Source of the DNA: Salinisphaera orenii subsp. orenii MK-B5
GTDB lineage: Bacteria > Pseudomonadota > Gammaproteobacteria > Nevskiales > Salinisphaeraceae
Direction of reading: 5' to 3'
Assembly (NCBI RefSeq): GCF_003788635.1
Contig: NZ_AYKH01000041.1
Coordinates: 97,921-161,920 of the forward strand
DNA length: 64,000 nucleotides
The translations under genes were made by a program, and so were the position numbers. Positions 34,709-46,588 of this stretch are shown piece by piece (position 1 is the first letter of the stretch; every line of letters begins with the position of its first letter). The notes beneath the pieces were generated by a model, which was not told where the DNA came from, did not search any database, and saw only the letters and a program-made list of their open reading frames with translations.

Positions 34709-35124
34709 GTTTGGCCGCCCTCGATGAGGCCGAGTCGATCGGCAAGCTTGGCGCGCAGGGCGCTGATCTCGGTGCCCGCGTAATCCCGGTGCGTGGTCAG
34801 ATGGCCCCAGACCGGTTTCGGCCAGCAGGGGTCGTCCTGATGGCGCGCGATGACGTGAATATGCATCTGGCGCACTTCGTTGCCGAGTGTGGCCACATTG
34901 AGCTTGTCGGCCCGGAAATGCGCCATGACCGCAGCCGACAGCGCCCGGATCTGGCCGCTGATGCGCGCGTGTTCGGCATCGTCCAGCGCGTGCCAGTCGA
35001 CCGCCGCGGTCTCGGGTACCAGAATCAGCCAGCCCACGGCCGCGTTGCGGTTGAGCAGTACCGCCGCGTGGTCGATCCGGCCGAGGACGTGGCAGTCGCG
35101 CAGCAGGGTGTCGTCGATGGTCAT
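34705..35124 (-). CDS. HIT-family hydrolase
   Basis: A 139-residue histidine-triad protein. The active segment is NEVRQMHIHVIARH followed by DPCWPKPVWG, which matches the bacterial HIT subgroup where the pattern is QxHxHxxAR. HIT enzymes hydrolyse nucleotide phosphoramidates and related links; this subgroup is uncharacterised. It leads a two-gene unit with slyX, a pairing common in gammaproteobacteria. The ATG at MTIDDTLL is the only sensible start. Confidence 0.92.
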   Translation of the reverse strand: MTIDDTLLRDCHVLGRIDHAAVLLNRNAAVGWLILVPETAAVDWHALDDAEHARISGQIRALSAAVMAHFRADKLNVATLGNEVRQMHIHVIARHQDDPCWPKPVWGHLTTHRDYAGTEISALRAKLADRLGLIEGGQT

Positions 35125-35364
35125 CAGCGTCTCGCAGTCATGCGGCGCGTAGTGTAATGCACCGTCGGCGGCACGCGCCGCCGACGGGTTTCGCGCCCGC
35201 TCCAGAATGCGTGCGGTTTTAGGCGTGGTTGTGTCCGTTGCAAGCGCGGTGGCCGCGGCCTCGCACGCGGGGCCGTGCGTCGGTGCCGGTGTGGCTGGAA
35301 CGACGTGAATGCCGCGCCGAGCCCGTGGATCGACCGGACCGCGGCGCCAGCGGCGCCGAGCGCA

Positions 35365-35399
35365 GAAAAACCGGCCGCAGCGGATGCTGCGGCCGGTTT
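35365..35399 (-). terminator. Rho-independent terminator of the csbD gene
   Basis: A perfect 14-bp stem (AAACCGGCCGCAGC at 35368-35381 with its complement at 35386-35399) and a 4-base loop; on the minus strand the stem ends in a run of five T. It begins about 22 bases past the csbD stop. This is the strongest terminator in the window. Confidence 0.9.
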
Positions 35400-35420
35400 G
35401 GTTCCAAGCGTCGCGATCGA

Positions 35421-35606
35421 CTACTTGTCGAGCTTGTCGCGCATCTTGTCCTTGGCCTGGCCCACCTTGTCCTGGGCCTTGCCCTTGTTCTTCTGGGCCT
35501 TGCCTTCGGCCTCCTTCTCCTCGTCGCCGGTCAGCTTGCCGACGCCTTCCTTGATCGAGCCCTTGACCTTGTCGGCGGTGCCCGCCTTGCGATCTTCATC
35601 AACCAT
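35421..35606 (-). CDS. CsbD-like stress-response protein
   Basis: A 61-residue, very hydrophilic, Lys/Asp/Glu-rich protein with the CsbD/YjbJ signature: ADKVKGSIKEGVGKLTGDEE followed by KAQKNKGKAQDKVGQ. Such proteins are abundant in stationary phase and stress, and intrinsically disordered; the molecular role is not known. A GGAG lies seven bases before the ATG. The E. coli homologue yjbJ depends on sigma-S; the TATACA near 35687 could be its -10 box here, but that is weak. A strong terminator follows. Confidence 0.92.
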   Translation of the reverse strand: MVDEDRKAGTADKVKGSIKEGVGKLTGDEEKEAEGKAQKNKGKAQDKVGQAKDKMRDKLDK

Positions 35607-36073
35607 GTCGAATCTCCGTTGAGTGCGCGTCAGTCCGTCGTCGCTCGTGTATGGAGCGTACGGCCCGCGCGTAACATCCTGTATACACCGAAATTGCTCT
35701 GCCCTGCCATCGCAAGCCGACGGTAGCGCGTTAATTGCTGGCGCGCAATTCGGTTGAATGCGGTCAATCGCGGCGGTCACGTCGATGCTAAGACGGATCT
35801 GCAACGCCAGTACCACAAGTACGGCAGCGCCCGTTCTATCGCAGTCGAACGCCGCTCGCGATGCGGGCTCGCGGGACCCACAGGGGGCGGACGCAAAGGT
35901 CGCGCGCCGACCTTCCGTGCGATGCATAACCGATATCATCCGGGCCTGGCTGAGGCACGCTTCTGACACCCAGGGGTTTGCCCGCGGTCGCCGACGCGCG
36001 CGCTTCAATGGCCTGCCGAGCGTGGAATGCGTCAGTCGTCTGTGGTACTCACCACGTGCGCAAAGAGCAGGGA
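35607..36073. other. Interval between csbD and tRNA-Leu
   Basis: These 467 bases hold the csbD promoter region near 35610-35720 and otherwise no feature I can support. Short open frames at 35754-36207 on the plus strand run through the tRNA gene and are shadows. Confidence 0.45.
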
Positions 36074-36160
36074 TGGTGCCCGGGGCGAGACTCGAACTCG
36101 CACTCTGTTGCCAGAATCGGATTTTGAGTCCGACGCGTCTACCAGTTCCGCCACCCGGGC
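36074..36160 (-). tRNA. tRNA-Leu (anticodon CAA)
   Basis: An 87-base class II tRNA. The acceptor stem pairs GCCCGGG with CCCGGGC, followed by discriminator A and an encoded CCA. The D arm contains AACTGGTAGACGC, the anticodon stem-loop TCGGA-CTCAAAA-TCCGA gives anticodon CAA, there is a long variable arm, and the T arm has GTTCGAGTC. It reads UUG codons. It stands alone, without other tRNAs nearby, downstream of dacB's convergent side. Confidence 0.96.
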
Positions 36161-36213
36161 CGGTGTGCGTCGCGCAGTATACGCGGCCTGCCCGGGACGA
36201 CCAATGATCGCTT

Positions 36214-38948
<2,735 letters not shown>

Positions 38949-38967
38949 GACCTATCAACGCACCACG

Positions 38968-39243
38968 TGAGTCCGCGCCAAGCGCTTCCCGAAAATGGGC
39001 TATGGGCGGCGGGACGAGGCGTCGTGCGGGCCGCGCAGTCACTCGGCGTCAGCGTGTGGCAACACGGGATTGCCGGACCGCGGAGTTTGGCCCTTCGGGG
39101 CGGGCCGCCCAGCAACAATCGACCAGGGGCGCGCGCCGCGGCGTTGCCAGTCTGGATCGTGACGCGCCATGATCGGCGACTCGCGCCTTGCCGCACACGA
39201 TGTGCGGCCTCCAGCGCGGCGTTTGCATGAGGTGTTAACAGAC
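38968..39243 (-). repeat. Dispersed intergenic repeat, copy C
   Basis: On the minus strand this interval reads like copy A (21.9 kb). It preserves the hairpin CCGCACATCG-TGTGCGG (39190-39206), the block around GTCACGATCCAGACTGGC, and the GGCGGCCC...GAAGGGCC palindrome. It lies between tgt and yajC, genes usually adjacent, so it likely inserted there after the gene order was set. Neither copy carries a transposase or a conserved open frame. Confidence 0.75.
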
Positions 39244-39362
39244 CCTGGCGTAACGCAAGCGTGCGCCGGACACGGTGGAGGCTATGGCATACTACGCCGC
39301 CTGCCGGGCACGGCGCGCCGAGGCAGCGCCACGACAGCCAACGCAAAACCAAGGGGCACTCT

Positions 39363-39689
39363 ATGGATTTTCTGATCTCTCCCGCCTATGCCCAGAGCGG
39401 TGCAGCGGGCGGGGGCATCATGCCGACGCTCATCATGGTCGGCCTGTTCTTCGTGTTCATGTACTTCATGATCATCCGGCCGCAGATGAAGCGCCAGAAG
39501 GAGCACAAGAAGCTGCTCGAAAGCCTGGAGAAGGGCAGCGAGGTGGTGACGTCCGGCGGTATCGCGGGACGCATTCGCCAGGTCGGCGAAAACTTTCTGG
39601 TGGTCGAGGTGTCCGAGGGCGTCGAGATCCGCATCCAGAAGAACGCCGTGACCAGCGTCGTGCCCAAGGGCACGCTGGAGTCGCTCTAG
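39363..39689 (+). CDS. yajC: Preprotein translocase subunit YajC
   Basis: A 108-residue inner-membrane protein with one N-terminal helix (PTLIMVGLFFVFMYFMIIRP) followed by QMKRQKEHKKLLESL and a beta-rich cytosolic domain with VVTSGGIAGRI. It associates with SecDF to aid protein export. Unusually, MDFLISPAYAQ precedes the helix, as is typical of many YajC proteins. secD follows after 61 bp. Its promoter must lie between the repeat and 39363; CATACT near 39289 is a candidate -10. Confidence 0.95.
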   Translation: MDFLISPAYAQSGAAGGGIMPTLIMVGLFFVFMYFMIIRPQMKRQKEHKKLLESLEKGSEVVTSGGIAGRIRQVGENFLVVEVSEGVEIRIQKNAVTSVVPKGTLESL

Positions 39690-39750
39690 AGCACCGCCAT
39701 TCCGGCCCGCGGCGCGCGCCGGACGGGCCCTCGATCGTCACCGGGCCGCT

Positions 39751-41604
39751 ATGAATCGCTATCCGCTGTGGAAATACCTGTTGTTGCTGGCGGTGCTGGC
39801 CGCAGGCGTGCTCTACGCGCTGCCCAACGTCTTCGGCCAGCAACCCGCCGTTCAGGTCTCGCTGGAAAGCGGCGATGCACCGGATGCCCAGCTCGCGCAG
39901 CGCGTCGAACGCATTCTCGACAACGCCGGCATGGCGCCCCAGAGCGTCAACCTCGAGGAAGGGCGTCTGCTCGCGCTCTACCAAGGTACGGGAACGCAGC
40001 TCAAGGCTGCCGGCGAGCTCAAGCGCGAGCTCGGTGACGACTACGTCGTGGCGCTGAACCTGGCGCCGAGCACCCCGGAATGGCTGCGGGCGATCGGTGC
40101 CGAGCCGATGGCGCTGGGTCTGGATCTGCGCGGTGGCGTGCACTTCCTCATGGAAGTGGACATGGAGACGGTGTTCAACAACACCTATGATCGCTATGCG
40201 CGTGACGTGCCCCGCTTTCTGCGGGACGAGTCCATCCGCTACACCCGCGCCTCGCGCGACGGCGACGCCGTGCGCATCGAATTTCCCAGCGCCGAGGCGA
40301 TGAACGAGGCCGAAGATGCGCTGGCGAGCCAGTTCGACGTGCTCGAGTTTAGCGAGGCGCCGGAGGCCGAGAATACGCTGGTGGGCACGCTCACCGAAAC
40401 CGAAGCGCAGCGCATCAACGACTTCGCGCTGGAGCAGAATCTGACCACGCTGCGAAACCGCGTGAACGAGCTGGGCGTGGCGGAGCCGATCGTGCAGCGG
40501 CAGGGCGAGTCGCGCATCGTGGTCGAGCTGCCGGGCGTCCAGGATACGGCCGAGGCCAAGCGTCTGCTCGGCAAGACCGCGACGCTGGAATATCGCCTCG
40601 TGGCCCGCGGCCGGGACGCCCAGGCCGCCGAGCGCACCGGCAACGTCCCTGAGGGCACCGAGCTCTATCACACGCGCGACGGCCAGCCGATCCTGCTGCA
40701 GGAAGAGGTGATCGCCTCCGGCGACCAGCTCGTCGACGCCTCCTCGGGCATCGACCAGCAGTCCGGCAGCCCCGCGGTGTTCGTGACGCTGGACGGCCAG
40801 GCTGCCAGCAACATGTTCGACGTGACCTCGTCGCACGTCGGCGACCCGATGGCGGTCTTGTTCACCGAGAACAAGATCAACACCCGCTACGAGGACGGCG
40901 AGGAGATACGCGAGCGGGAGAAGATCGAGGAGGTCATCAGCGTCGCGACCATCAACGGCGTGTTCGGCAAGCGCTTCCAGACCACGGGCCTGGGCCGCAA
41001 CGAGGCGCACGATCTGGCGCTGCTGCTGCGGGCCGGTGCGCTCGCGGCGCCCGTCAATATCGTCGAGGAGCGCACGATCGGTCCGAGCCTGGGCGCCGAC
41101 AACATCGCCCAGGGCCGTAATGCGGTGATCGTGGGCTTTCTGCTCGTGATCGTGTTCATGGCGGTCTACTACCGCGGCTTCGGCCTGTTCGCCAATGCCG
41201 CGCTGATCATGAATCTGATTCTCGTGGTCGCACTGCTGTCGCTGCTCCAGGCCACGCTTACGTTGCCCGGCATTGCCGGCATCGTGCTGACCATCGGCAT
41301 GGCAGTGGACGCCAACGTGCTGATCTTCGAGCGAATACGCGAGGAGCTGGATGGCGGCAACACGCCGCAGTCGGCGATCAAGTCCGGTTACGACAAGGCC
41401 TTTTCCTCGATCGCGGACGCCAACATCACCACGCTGATCGCGGCGGTGGTGCTGTTCGGCTTCGGCACCGGACCGGTCAAGGGCTTCGCGGTGACGCTGT
41501 CGCTCGGCATTCTCACGTCGATGTTCACGGCGATCGTGGGCACGCGTGCGATCGCCAATCTCGTGTACGGCCGCAAGCGCCGGCTCCAAAGCCTTTCGAT
41601 ATAG
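39751..41604 (+). CDS. secD: Protein translocase subunit SecD
   Basis: A 617-residue membrane protein with six helices: one N-terminal (YLLLLAVLAAGVLYALPNVF), the large periplasmic P1 domain with GLDLRGGVHFLMEVD (about 125-140), and a C-terminal bundle with the proton-relay segments GMAVDANVLIFERIREE and KGFAVTLSLGILTSMFTAI. It uses the proton gradient to pull secreted proteins across. It lies in the yajC-secD-secF unit and ends 10 bp before secF. Confidence 0.96.
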   Translation: MNRYPLWKYLLLLAVLAAGVLYALPNVFGQQPAVQVSLESGDAPDAQLAQRVERILDNAGMAPQSVNLEEGRLLALYQGTGTQLKAAGELKRELGDDYVVALNLAPSTPEWLRAIGAEPMALGLDLRGGVHFLMEVDMETVFNNTYDRYARDVPRFLRDESIRYTRASRDGDAVRIEFPSAEAMNEAEDALASQFDVLEFSEAPEAENTLVGTLTETEAQRINDFALEQNLTTLRNRVNELGVAEPIVQRQGESRIVVELPGVQDTAEAKRLLGKTATLEYRLVARGRDAQAAERTGNVPEGTELYHTRDGQPILLQEEVIASGDQLVDASSGIDQQSGSPAVFVTLDGQAASNMFDVTSSHVGDPMAVLFTENKINTRYEDGEEIREREKIEEVISVATINGVFGKRFQTTGLGRNEAHDLALLLRAGALAAPVNIVEERTIGPSLGADNIAQGRNAVIVGFLLVIVFMAVYYRGFGLFANAALIMNLILVVALLSLLQATLTLPGIAGIVLTIGMAVDANVLIFERIREELDGGNTPQSAIKSGYDKAFSSIADANITTLIAAVVLFGFGTGPVKGFAVTLSLGILTSMFTAIVGTRAIANLVYGRKRRLQSLSI

Positions 41605-41614
41605 GTCGCCCTCG

Positions 41615-42556
41615 ATGCGTCTGATCAAGCCCGATACCTCGATCGACTTCGTCGCCTACGCCAAGTACGCGCTCGTGCTTTCGGCGTTGCTGATTGTCGT
41701 CTCCATCGTGTCGTTCTCGATGGAGAAGCTCACTTTCGGCATCGACTTCACCGGCGGCGTGATCGTCGAGGTTGGTTATCCCGAAGCGGTGGAGCTGCAG
41801 AAAGTGCGCGACGCCCTGGCCGAGGGCGAGTTCCCCGACGCCACGGTCCAGCATTTCGGCACCTCGGACTCGGTCATGATCAGGCTGGCACCCGAGGAGG
41901 GGGCGGACAGCTCCGATGTCAGCACACGCGTGATGGACGCCCTCGACGTGGAAGATTCCGCCGCCGAATTGCGTCGCGTCGAGTTCGTCGGACCGCAGGT
42001 GGGCGACGAGCTCGTCAACAAGGGCGGTCTGGCCCTGCTCTACACCGTGATCGCGATCCTGATCTACGTCATCGTGCGCTTCCACTGGAAGCTCGCTGCC
42101 GGCGCGGTGGCCGCGCTGGTGCACGACATCACGATCACGCTCGGCGTGTTCTCGCTGTTCCATCTCGACTTTGACCTGACCGTGCTGGCCGCGCTGCTGG
42201 CGGTGCTGGGCTATTCGCTCAACGACACCATCGTCGTCTTCGATCGCATCCGCGAGAACTTCCGACGCATGCGCAAGGCCACGCCGATGGAGGTCGTCAA
42301 TGCTTCGGTCAACCAGACGCTGGCGCGCACGTTGATGACCTCCGGCACCACGATCCTCACGCTGCTGGCGCTGTTCTTCCTCGGCGGCGAAGTGATCCAC
42401 GGCTTCGCCACCGCACTGCTGATCGGCATCGTCATCGGTACGTTCTCGTCGATCTTCGTGGCCAGCGTGCTCGCGCTCAAGCTGGACGTGACCAGCCAGG
42501 ATCTGTTCCCGCCCAGGGAAGAGGACGCCGAGAAGGCATCCCGCGTCACCCGCTAG
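41615..42556 (+). CDS. secF: Protein translocase subunit SecF
   Basis: A 313-residue partner of SecD. It has the N-terminal helix, FGIDFTGGVIVEVGY (SecF signature), a periplasmic domain with VEFVGPQVGDEL, and helices carrying GYSLNDTIVVFDRIREN and VNQTLARTLMTSGTTILT. The ATG at MRLIKPDT follows secD by 10 bp. It ends the operon; suhB converges from the other side. Confidence 0.96.
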   Translation: MRLIKPDTSIDFVAYAKYALVLSALLIVVSIVSFSMEKLTFGIDFTGGVIVEVGYPEAVELQKVRDALAEGEFPDATVQHFGTSDSVMIRLAPEEGADSSDVSTRVMDALDVEDSAAELRRVEFVGPQVGDELVNKGGLALLYTVIAILIYVIVRFHWKLAAGAVAALVHDITITLGVFSLFHLDFDLTVLAALLAVLGYSLNDTIVVFDRIRENFRRMRKATPMEVVNASVNQTLARTLMTSGTTILTLLALFFLGGEVIHGFATALLIGIVIGTFSSIFVASVLALKLDVTSQDLFPPREEDAEKASRVTR

Positions 42557-42870
42557 CGTCGCGGCGAGGCCTCGACGCGGTCCAGGGGGCGATCTGCGGC
42601 GAGGACGAATCGGTCGCCGCGGCGACCGATCCCGCTCGAATCGGCTGTGGCGGCCGTGCGGATCGCGGGGCGATTTTCGCGACGGAAAGGATGCGATGCC
42701 CGGCGTTACGGTACACTCGCCGGCCGGGGTTCCAGCATATTCGGATCGCAGGCGGGTTTACCGCCGGGCGAGGGTGACGCGAGCGCGCCGCCCGCCGGCC
42801 GGTTCAGGCGCCGACGGCGGGCGGCGTCGAGTCGATGCCCGTGGCCGGCCCCATGACGCCAGCGGTCGGC
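42557..42870. other. Convergent intergenic region with a perfect 22-bp palindrome (42609-42630)
   Basis: This 314-base interval lies between the ends of secF and suhB. It holds a perfect palindrome of 22 bases beginning ATCGGTCGC and ending GCGACCGAT, with CGCG at the centre. It may act as a bidirectional transcription stop, although no T-run follows, or be a protein-binding site. No gene is present. Confidence 0.5.
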
Positions 42871-43653
42871 TCAGCGCGACGGAGTCTTCGCGATACGGCC
42901 GGCGAGTACCGGATAGATCTTGGGATTGGCGGCCACCACGCTGCCGGTCTCGAGCGGATCGCCGTCGTGCGGATCGCCGGCGATGCCGCCGGCGGCGCGC
43001 ACCATGAGGATGCCGGCCGCCATGTCCCAGGGCGCCAGGCCCATCTCCCAGAAGCCGTCGAGACGGCCGGCGGCGACATAGGCCAGATCGAGCGCGGCCG
43101 AGCCGGCGCGGCGCACATCCGAGCTGGCCGAGACCAGGCGGTTGAACAGCGGCAGATGCGTGGCGACATCCATCTGCTTGCGATAGGCAAAGCCCGTGGC
43201 CAGCAGCGCCTGACGCATGTGCAGGGTGCGCGAGACGCGGATGCGCCGCCCGTCCAGGGAGGCGCCGGCTCCGCGATCGGCCGTGAACAGCTCGTCCTTG
43301 ACCGGGTCGTAGATCACCGCGTGCTCGATCACGCCGTTGACCCGGGCCGCGATGGAGACACAGAAATGCGGAAAGCCGCGCATGAAGTTGGCGGTGCCGT
43401 CGATCGGGTCGATGATCCACACCGTGTCGGCCTCGCCCTGCTCGCCGGACTCCTCGGCGAGAAAGGCGTGCTGCGGGTAGACGCGGCGGATCGTGTCGAT
43501 GATCGTGGCCTCGGCGTAGTGATCGGCCTCGGTCACGTAGTCGTTGTGGCCCTTGCGGGAGATCTCGCCGGTCTCGCCGCGCCGGTAGTAGGACAGAATG
43601 ACGTCGCCCGCGCGGCGGGCCGCGGTCACGGCGATGTTGGTCAACGGTTGCAT
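42871..43653 (-). CDS. suhB: Inositol-1-monophosphatase family protein SuhB
   Basis: A 260-residue metal-dependent phosphatase. Metal sites are AEESG (about 67-71), IDPIDGTANFM (about 81-91) and the C-terminal APWDMAAG. It hydrolyses inositol phosphate and related substrates; in E. coli SuhB also joins the rRNA antitermination complex. The divergent arrangement with trmJ (85 bp apart) is conserved in gammaproteobacteria. Length is normal. Confidence 0.95.
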   Translation of the reverse strand: MQPLTNIAVTAARRAGDVILSYYRRGETGEISRKGHNDYVTEADHYAEATIIDTIRRVYPQHAFLAEESGEQGEADTVWIIDPIDGTANFMRGFPHFCVSIAARVNGVIEHAVIYDPVKDELFTADRGAGASLDGRRIRVSRTLHMRQALLATGFAYRKQMDVATHLPLFNRLVSASSDVRRAGSAALDLAYVAAGRLDGFWEMGLAPWDMAAGILMVRAAGGIAGDPHDGDPLETGSVVAANPKIYPVLAGRIAKTPSR

Positions 43654-43738
43654 GGAACGGATCCTGCTGCGCCGGATGGGCTGGAAAAGCGCGCTAGCGT
43701 ACCATTTGCGCCCGGTGATGGGCGCTTAGGGAGCCGCG

Positions 43739-44506
43739 ATGAAGGACGATGAGCCGGCCACGGCGGGCATGCCGCAGGCCGACGTGATGGCCCGCCTGCG
43801 GGTGGTGCTCGTGGGGCCCCAGCATCCGGGCAACATCGGCGCCGCGGCGCGGGCGATGAAGGTGATGGGGCTGTCCGACCTCGTGCTGGTCGCCCCGGAG
43901 CGCTATCCGGACGCCGAGGCCACGGCGCGCGCCTCCGGCGCGGACGATGTGCTGGCCGGCGCGCGCGTCGTCGACACGCTGGAGGCCGCCATCGGCGACT
44001 GCGTGCTGGCGATCGGCACCAGTGCGCGCGCGCGCCGCACCAGTTGGCCGCTGGCCGACCCGCGCACCGCCGCCGAACGGGCGGTGGCCGCCGCGGCGCG
44101 CCAGCCGGTGGCGCTGGTCTTCGGCCGCGAGCGCAGCGGACTCACCAACGCCGAGCTCGATCGCTGCCAGCTGCATCTGCAGGTGCCGACCAACCCCGAA
44201 TACGCCTCGCTCAATCTCGCCGCCGCGGTGCAGCTCGTGGCCTACGAGCTGCGCGTGGCCGCCGGGGCCCGCGTGGCCGCCGGGGAGGCGCCGCGCGAGC
44301 CGGTGACCGCGGCCGACATGGAAGGGCTCTACGGCCACTGGCAGGCGGTTCTCGAGGCCAGCGGTTTCATCAACCACGAGCACCCGCACATGCTCATGCG
44401 CCGGCTGCGGCGGCTGTTCAACCGGGCCGCGCCGGACCGCATCGAGCTCAACATCCTGCGCGGCGCGCTGCGGTCGCTGGATCCGCGGCGGCGCGGCGAT
44501 GACTGA
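43739..44506 (+). CDS. trmJ: tRNA (cytidine/uridine-2'-O-)-methyltransferase TrmJ
   Basis: A 255-residue SPOUT methyltransferase of the TrmJ family, which methylates the 2'-O of position 32 in some tRNAs. It starts with RVVLVGPQHPGNIGAAARAM and carries the trefoil-knot signatures ALVFGRERSGLTNAEL and PEYASLNLAAAVQLV. The extra C-terminal helical part (HEHPHMLMRRLRRLFNRA) is typical. It is divergent from suhB and precedes cysE. Confidence 0.95.
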   Translation: MKDDEPATAGMPQADVMARLRVVLVGPQHPGNIGAAARAMKVMGLSDLVLVAPERYPDAEATARASGADDVLAGARVVDTLEAAIGDCVLAIGTSARARRTSWPLADPRTAAERAVAAAARQPVALVFGRERSGLTNAELDRCQLHLQVPTNPEYASLNLAAAVQLVAYELRVAAGARVAAGEAPREPVTAADMEGLYGHWQAVLEASGFINHEHPHMLMRRLRRLFNRAAPDRIELNILRGALRSLDPRRRGDD

Positions 44507-44640
44507 CGCCGCCGCTTGATTGCGGCGCCGGCGCCCCGAGATACGCCGGATAACAACCACCGCGACGGCGCCCCGCGGCCCCGATGCTCTGCTACATTGG
44601 CGCAAACGGTCGGCCGCGGCGACAGCGAGAGGACAAGCCC

Positions 44641-45378
44641 ATGATTGGCCGCATGCGCGAAGACGTGCAGACCATATTCGAGCGCGATCCGGCGGCGCGC
44701 AGCATCTGGGAGGTGGTGTTCGCCTATCCCGGGCTGCACGCGGTCTGGTGGCACTACCTCGCCCACTGGTGCTGGACCCATCGCCTGAAATGGCTGGGCC
44801 GTTTCGTCTCCCACATCTCGCGCTGGGTCACCGGCATCGAGATCCATCCGGGCGCGACGATCGGCCGGCGGTTCTTCATCGATCACGGTTTCGGCGTGAC
44901 CATCGGCGAGACCACCGTGATCGGCGACGACTGCACCGTCTACCAGGGCGTGACCCTGGGCGGGACCAGCTGGAACCCCGGCAAGCGCCACCCCACGCTG
45001 GAGAACGACGTCATCGTCGGTGCCGGCGCCAAGGTGCTCGGCCCGTTCACGGTCGGGCGCGGCGCGCGCATCGGCTCGAACGCGGTGGTCGTCAAGGAAG
45101 TGCCGCCCGGCTGCACGGCGGTCGGCGTACCGGCGAAGCTGGTCAAGTGCAAGGACGCCACGCCCGAGGACCGGCGCAAGGAGACCGCCGACCGGATCGG
45201 CTTCGAGATGTATGGTGTCACCCAGGACATGCCCGACCCGGTCGCGCGCGGCATCGATGCGATGCTGGATCACATCGACGCGCTCGAACGTCGCCAGGAC
45301 CAGCTCGAATCGCTGACCGAGCGCCTGTCGGCGCGGCTCGACGAGCGCACGACCGACACCGAGACCGACAAGGCCTGA
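44641..45378 (+). CDS. cysE: Serine O-acetyltransferase
   Basis: A 245-residue left-handed beta-helix acetyltransferase. The hexapeptide repeats run from [17 protein letters not shown] to [14 protein letters not shown], with the active His in FIDHGFG. It makes O-acetylserine, the precursor of cysteine. The short form lacks the long N-terminal helical domain of E. coli CysE, like the EpsC/CysE variants next to isc genes. The C-terminal tail is helical and acidic. Its place before two cysteine desulfurases links cysteine supply to sulfur transfer. Confidence 0.94.
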   Translation: MIGRMREDVQTIFERDPAARSIWEVVFAYPGLHAVWWHYLAHWCWTHRLKWLGRFVSHISRWVTGIEIHPGATIGRRFFIDHGFGVTIGETTVIGDDCTVYQGVTLGGTSWNPGKRHPTLENDVIVGAGAKVLGPFTVGRGARIGSNAVVVKEVPPGCTAVGVPAKLVKCKDATPEDRRKETADRIGFEMYGVTQDMPDPVARGIDAMLDHIDALERRQDQLESLTERLSARLDERTTDTETDKA

Positions 45379-45418
45379 CCGGCCGTCCACGGTCGGCGGG
45401 CCGGGATTGCACAGCCCG

Positions 45419-46588
45419 ATGACGATCTATTTCGATCACAACGCGACCACGCCGCTGCACCCGGAGGTCTTCGAGGCCATGCGGCCGTGGTTGACCGAGC
45501 GACACGCCAACGCCTCGTCGCTGCACCGCGGCGGACGCGAGGCCCGTGCCGCGGTCGACCACGCCCGCGCCCAGGTGGCAGCGCTGGCCGGGGCGCAGCC
45601 CGATCAGGTGGTGTTCACTGGCGGCGGCACGGAGGCCGATAACCTCGCGGTGCAGGGCATCGCCGGTCTGCGCGGCGACGCGGCCCTGGTGATCTCGCCG
45701 GTCGAGCATCCCGCGGTCACCGAGGCCGCCGAGGCGCGCGCGGCCCGCGGCGCGCGCCTGGAGCGGGTGGCGGTCGACGGCGAAGGTCGGGTCGATCTCG
45801 CCGACCTGGAGCGGCGGCTCGCCGGAGGTGATGTGGCGCTCGTCTCGATCATGGCCGCCAACAACGAGACCGGCGTGATCCAGGACGTGCGCGCGATCGC
45901 CCGCCTCGCCCGCGCCGCCGGGGCCTGGTTCCATACCGATGCGGTGCAGGCCATCGGCAAGCACGGCTTCGATTTCGCCGCCAGCGGGGCGCACGCGGCG
46001 AGCCTGTCCTCGCACAAGATTCAGGGCCCGAAGGGCGTCGGCGCGCTGCTGGTCGACAAGCAGCTCGATATCGACGCCGTCACGCGCGGCGGCGGCCACG
46101 AGCAGGGCCTGCGTTCGGGTAGTTACAACGTCGCCGGCATCGTCGGCTTCGGCGCCGCCGCCGAGCGGCTGGCTGCCGCCCGTGACGCCGAGATCGCCCA
46201 CATGCGTGCGCTGCGCGACGAGCTGGAGCTCGGGCTGGACGCGCTGTCGGGCATCACGCGGTTCTCCACCGGCGCCGAGCGGTTGTCCAACACCTGTCAG
46301 TTCGCGGTGGCCGGCTACGACGGCGAGGGGCTGCTCATGCTCCTGGACCGCGAGGATATCGCCGTCTCCTCCGGCTCGGCCTGTGCCGCCGGCAGCGGTG
46401 AACCGAGCCCGGTGCTGCTGGCTATGGGCGTGGACCCGGCGGTGGCCCAGGGCGCGATCCGCGTGAGCCTCGGCCCGGACAACAGCCGCGAGGAGGTCCA
46501 GCGCTTTCTGCTCGTGCTCGGCCGGCTGGCCGGCGGTGTCGGCGGCGCCGCCATGCCGGGCAGCATCAGCGCCTCGGTCCTTGGATGA
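45419..46588 (+). CDS. Cysteine desulfurase, first of a tandem pair (IscS/NifS type)
   Basis: A 389-residue PLP enzyme. The PLP lysine is K200 in SSHKIQGPKG, the cofactor His is in SPVEHPAV, and the persulfide cysteine is C322 in SSGSACAAGS. It is of group I (NifS/IscS) with the long active-site loop. It releases sulfur from cysteine as a bound persulfide. The ATG at MTIYFDHN is chosen over an upstream TTG. It overlaps the second desulfurase by 4 bp. The two are diverged homologues rather than recent copies. Confidence 0.93.
   Translation: MTIYFDHNATTPLHPEVFEAMRPWLTERHANASSLHRGGREARAAVDHARAQVAALAGAQPDQVVFTGGGTEADNLAVQGIAGLRGDAALVISPVEHPAVTEAAEARAARGARLERVAVDGEGRVDLADLERRLAGGDVALVSIMAANNETGVIQDVRAIARLARAAGAWFHTDAVQAIGKHGFDFAASGAHAASLSSHKIQGPKGVGALLVDKQLDIDAVTRGGGHEQGLRSGSYNVAGIVGFGAAAERLAAARDAEIAHMRALRDELELGLDALSGITRFSTGAERLSNTCQFAVAGYDGEGLLMLLDREDIAVSSGSACAAGSGEPSPVLLAMGVDPAVAQGAIRVSLGPDNSREEVQRFLLVLGRLAGGVGGAAMPGSISASVLG

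Noticed and set aside
39472..41628. 718-codon minus-strand frame over yajC and secD
   Set aside because: It is antisense to intact translocase genes and has shadow composition.
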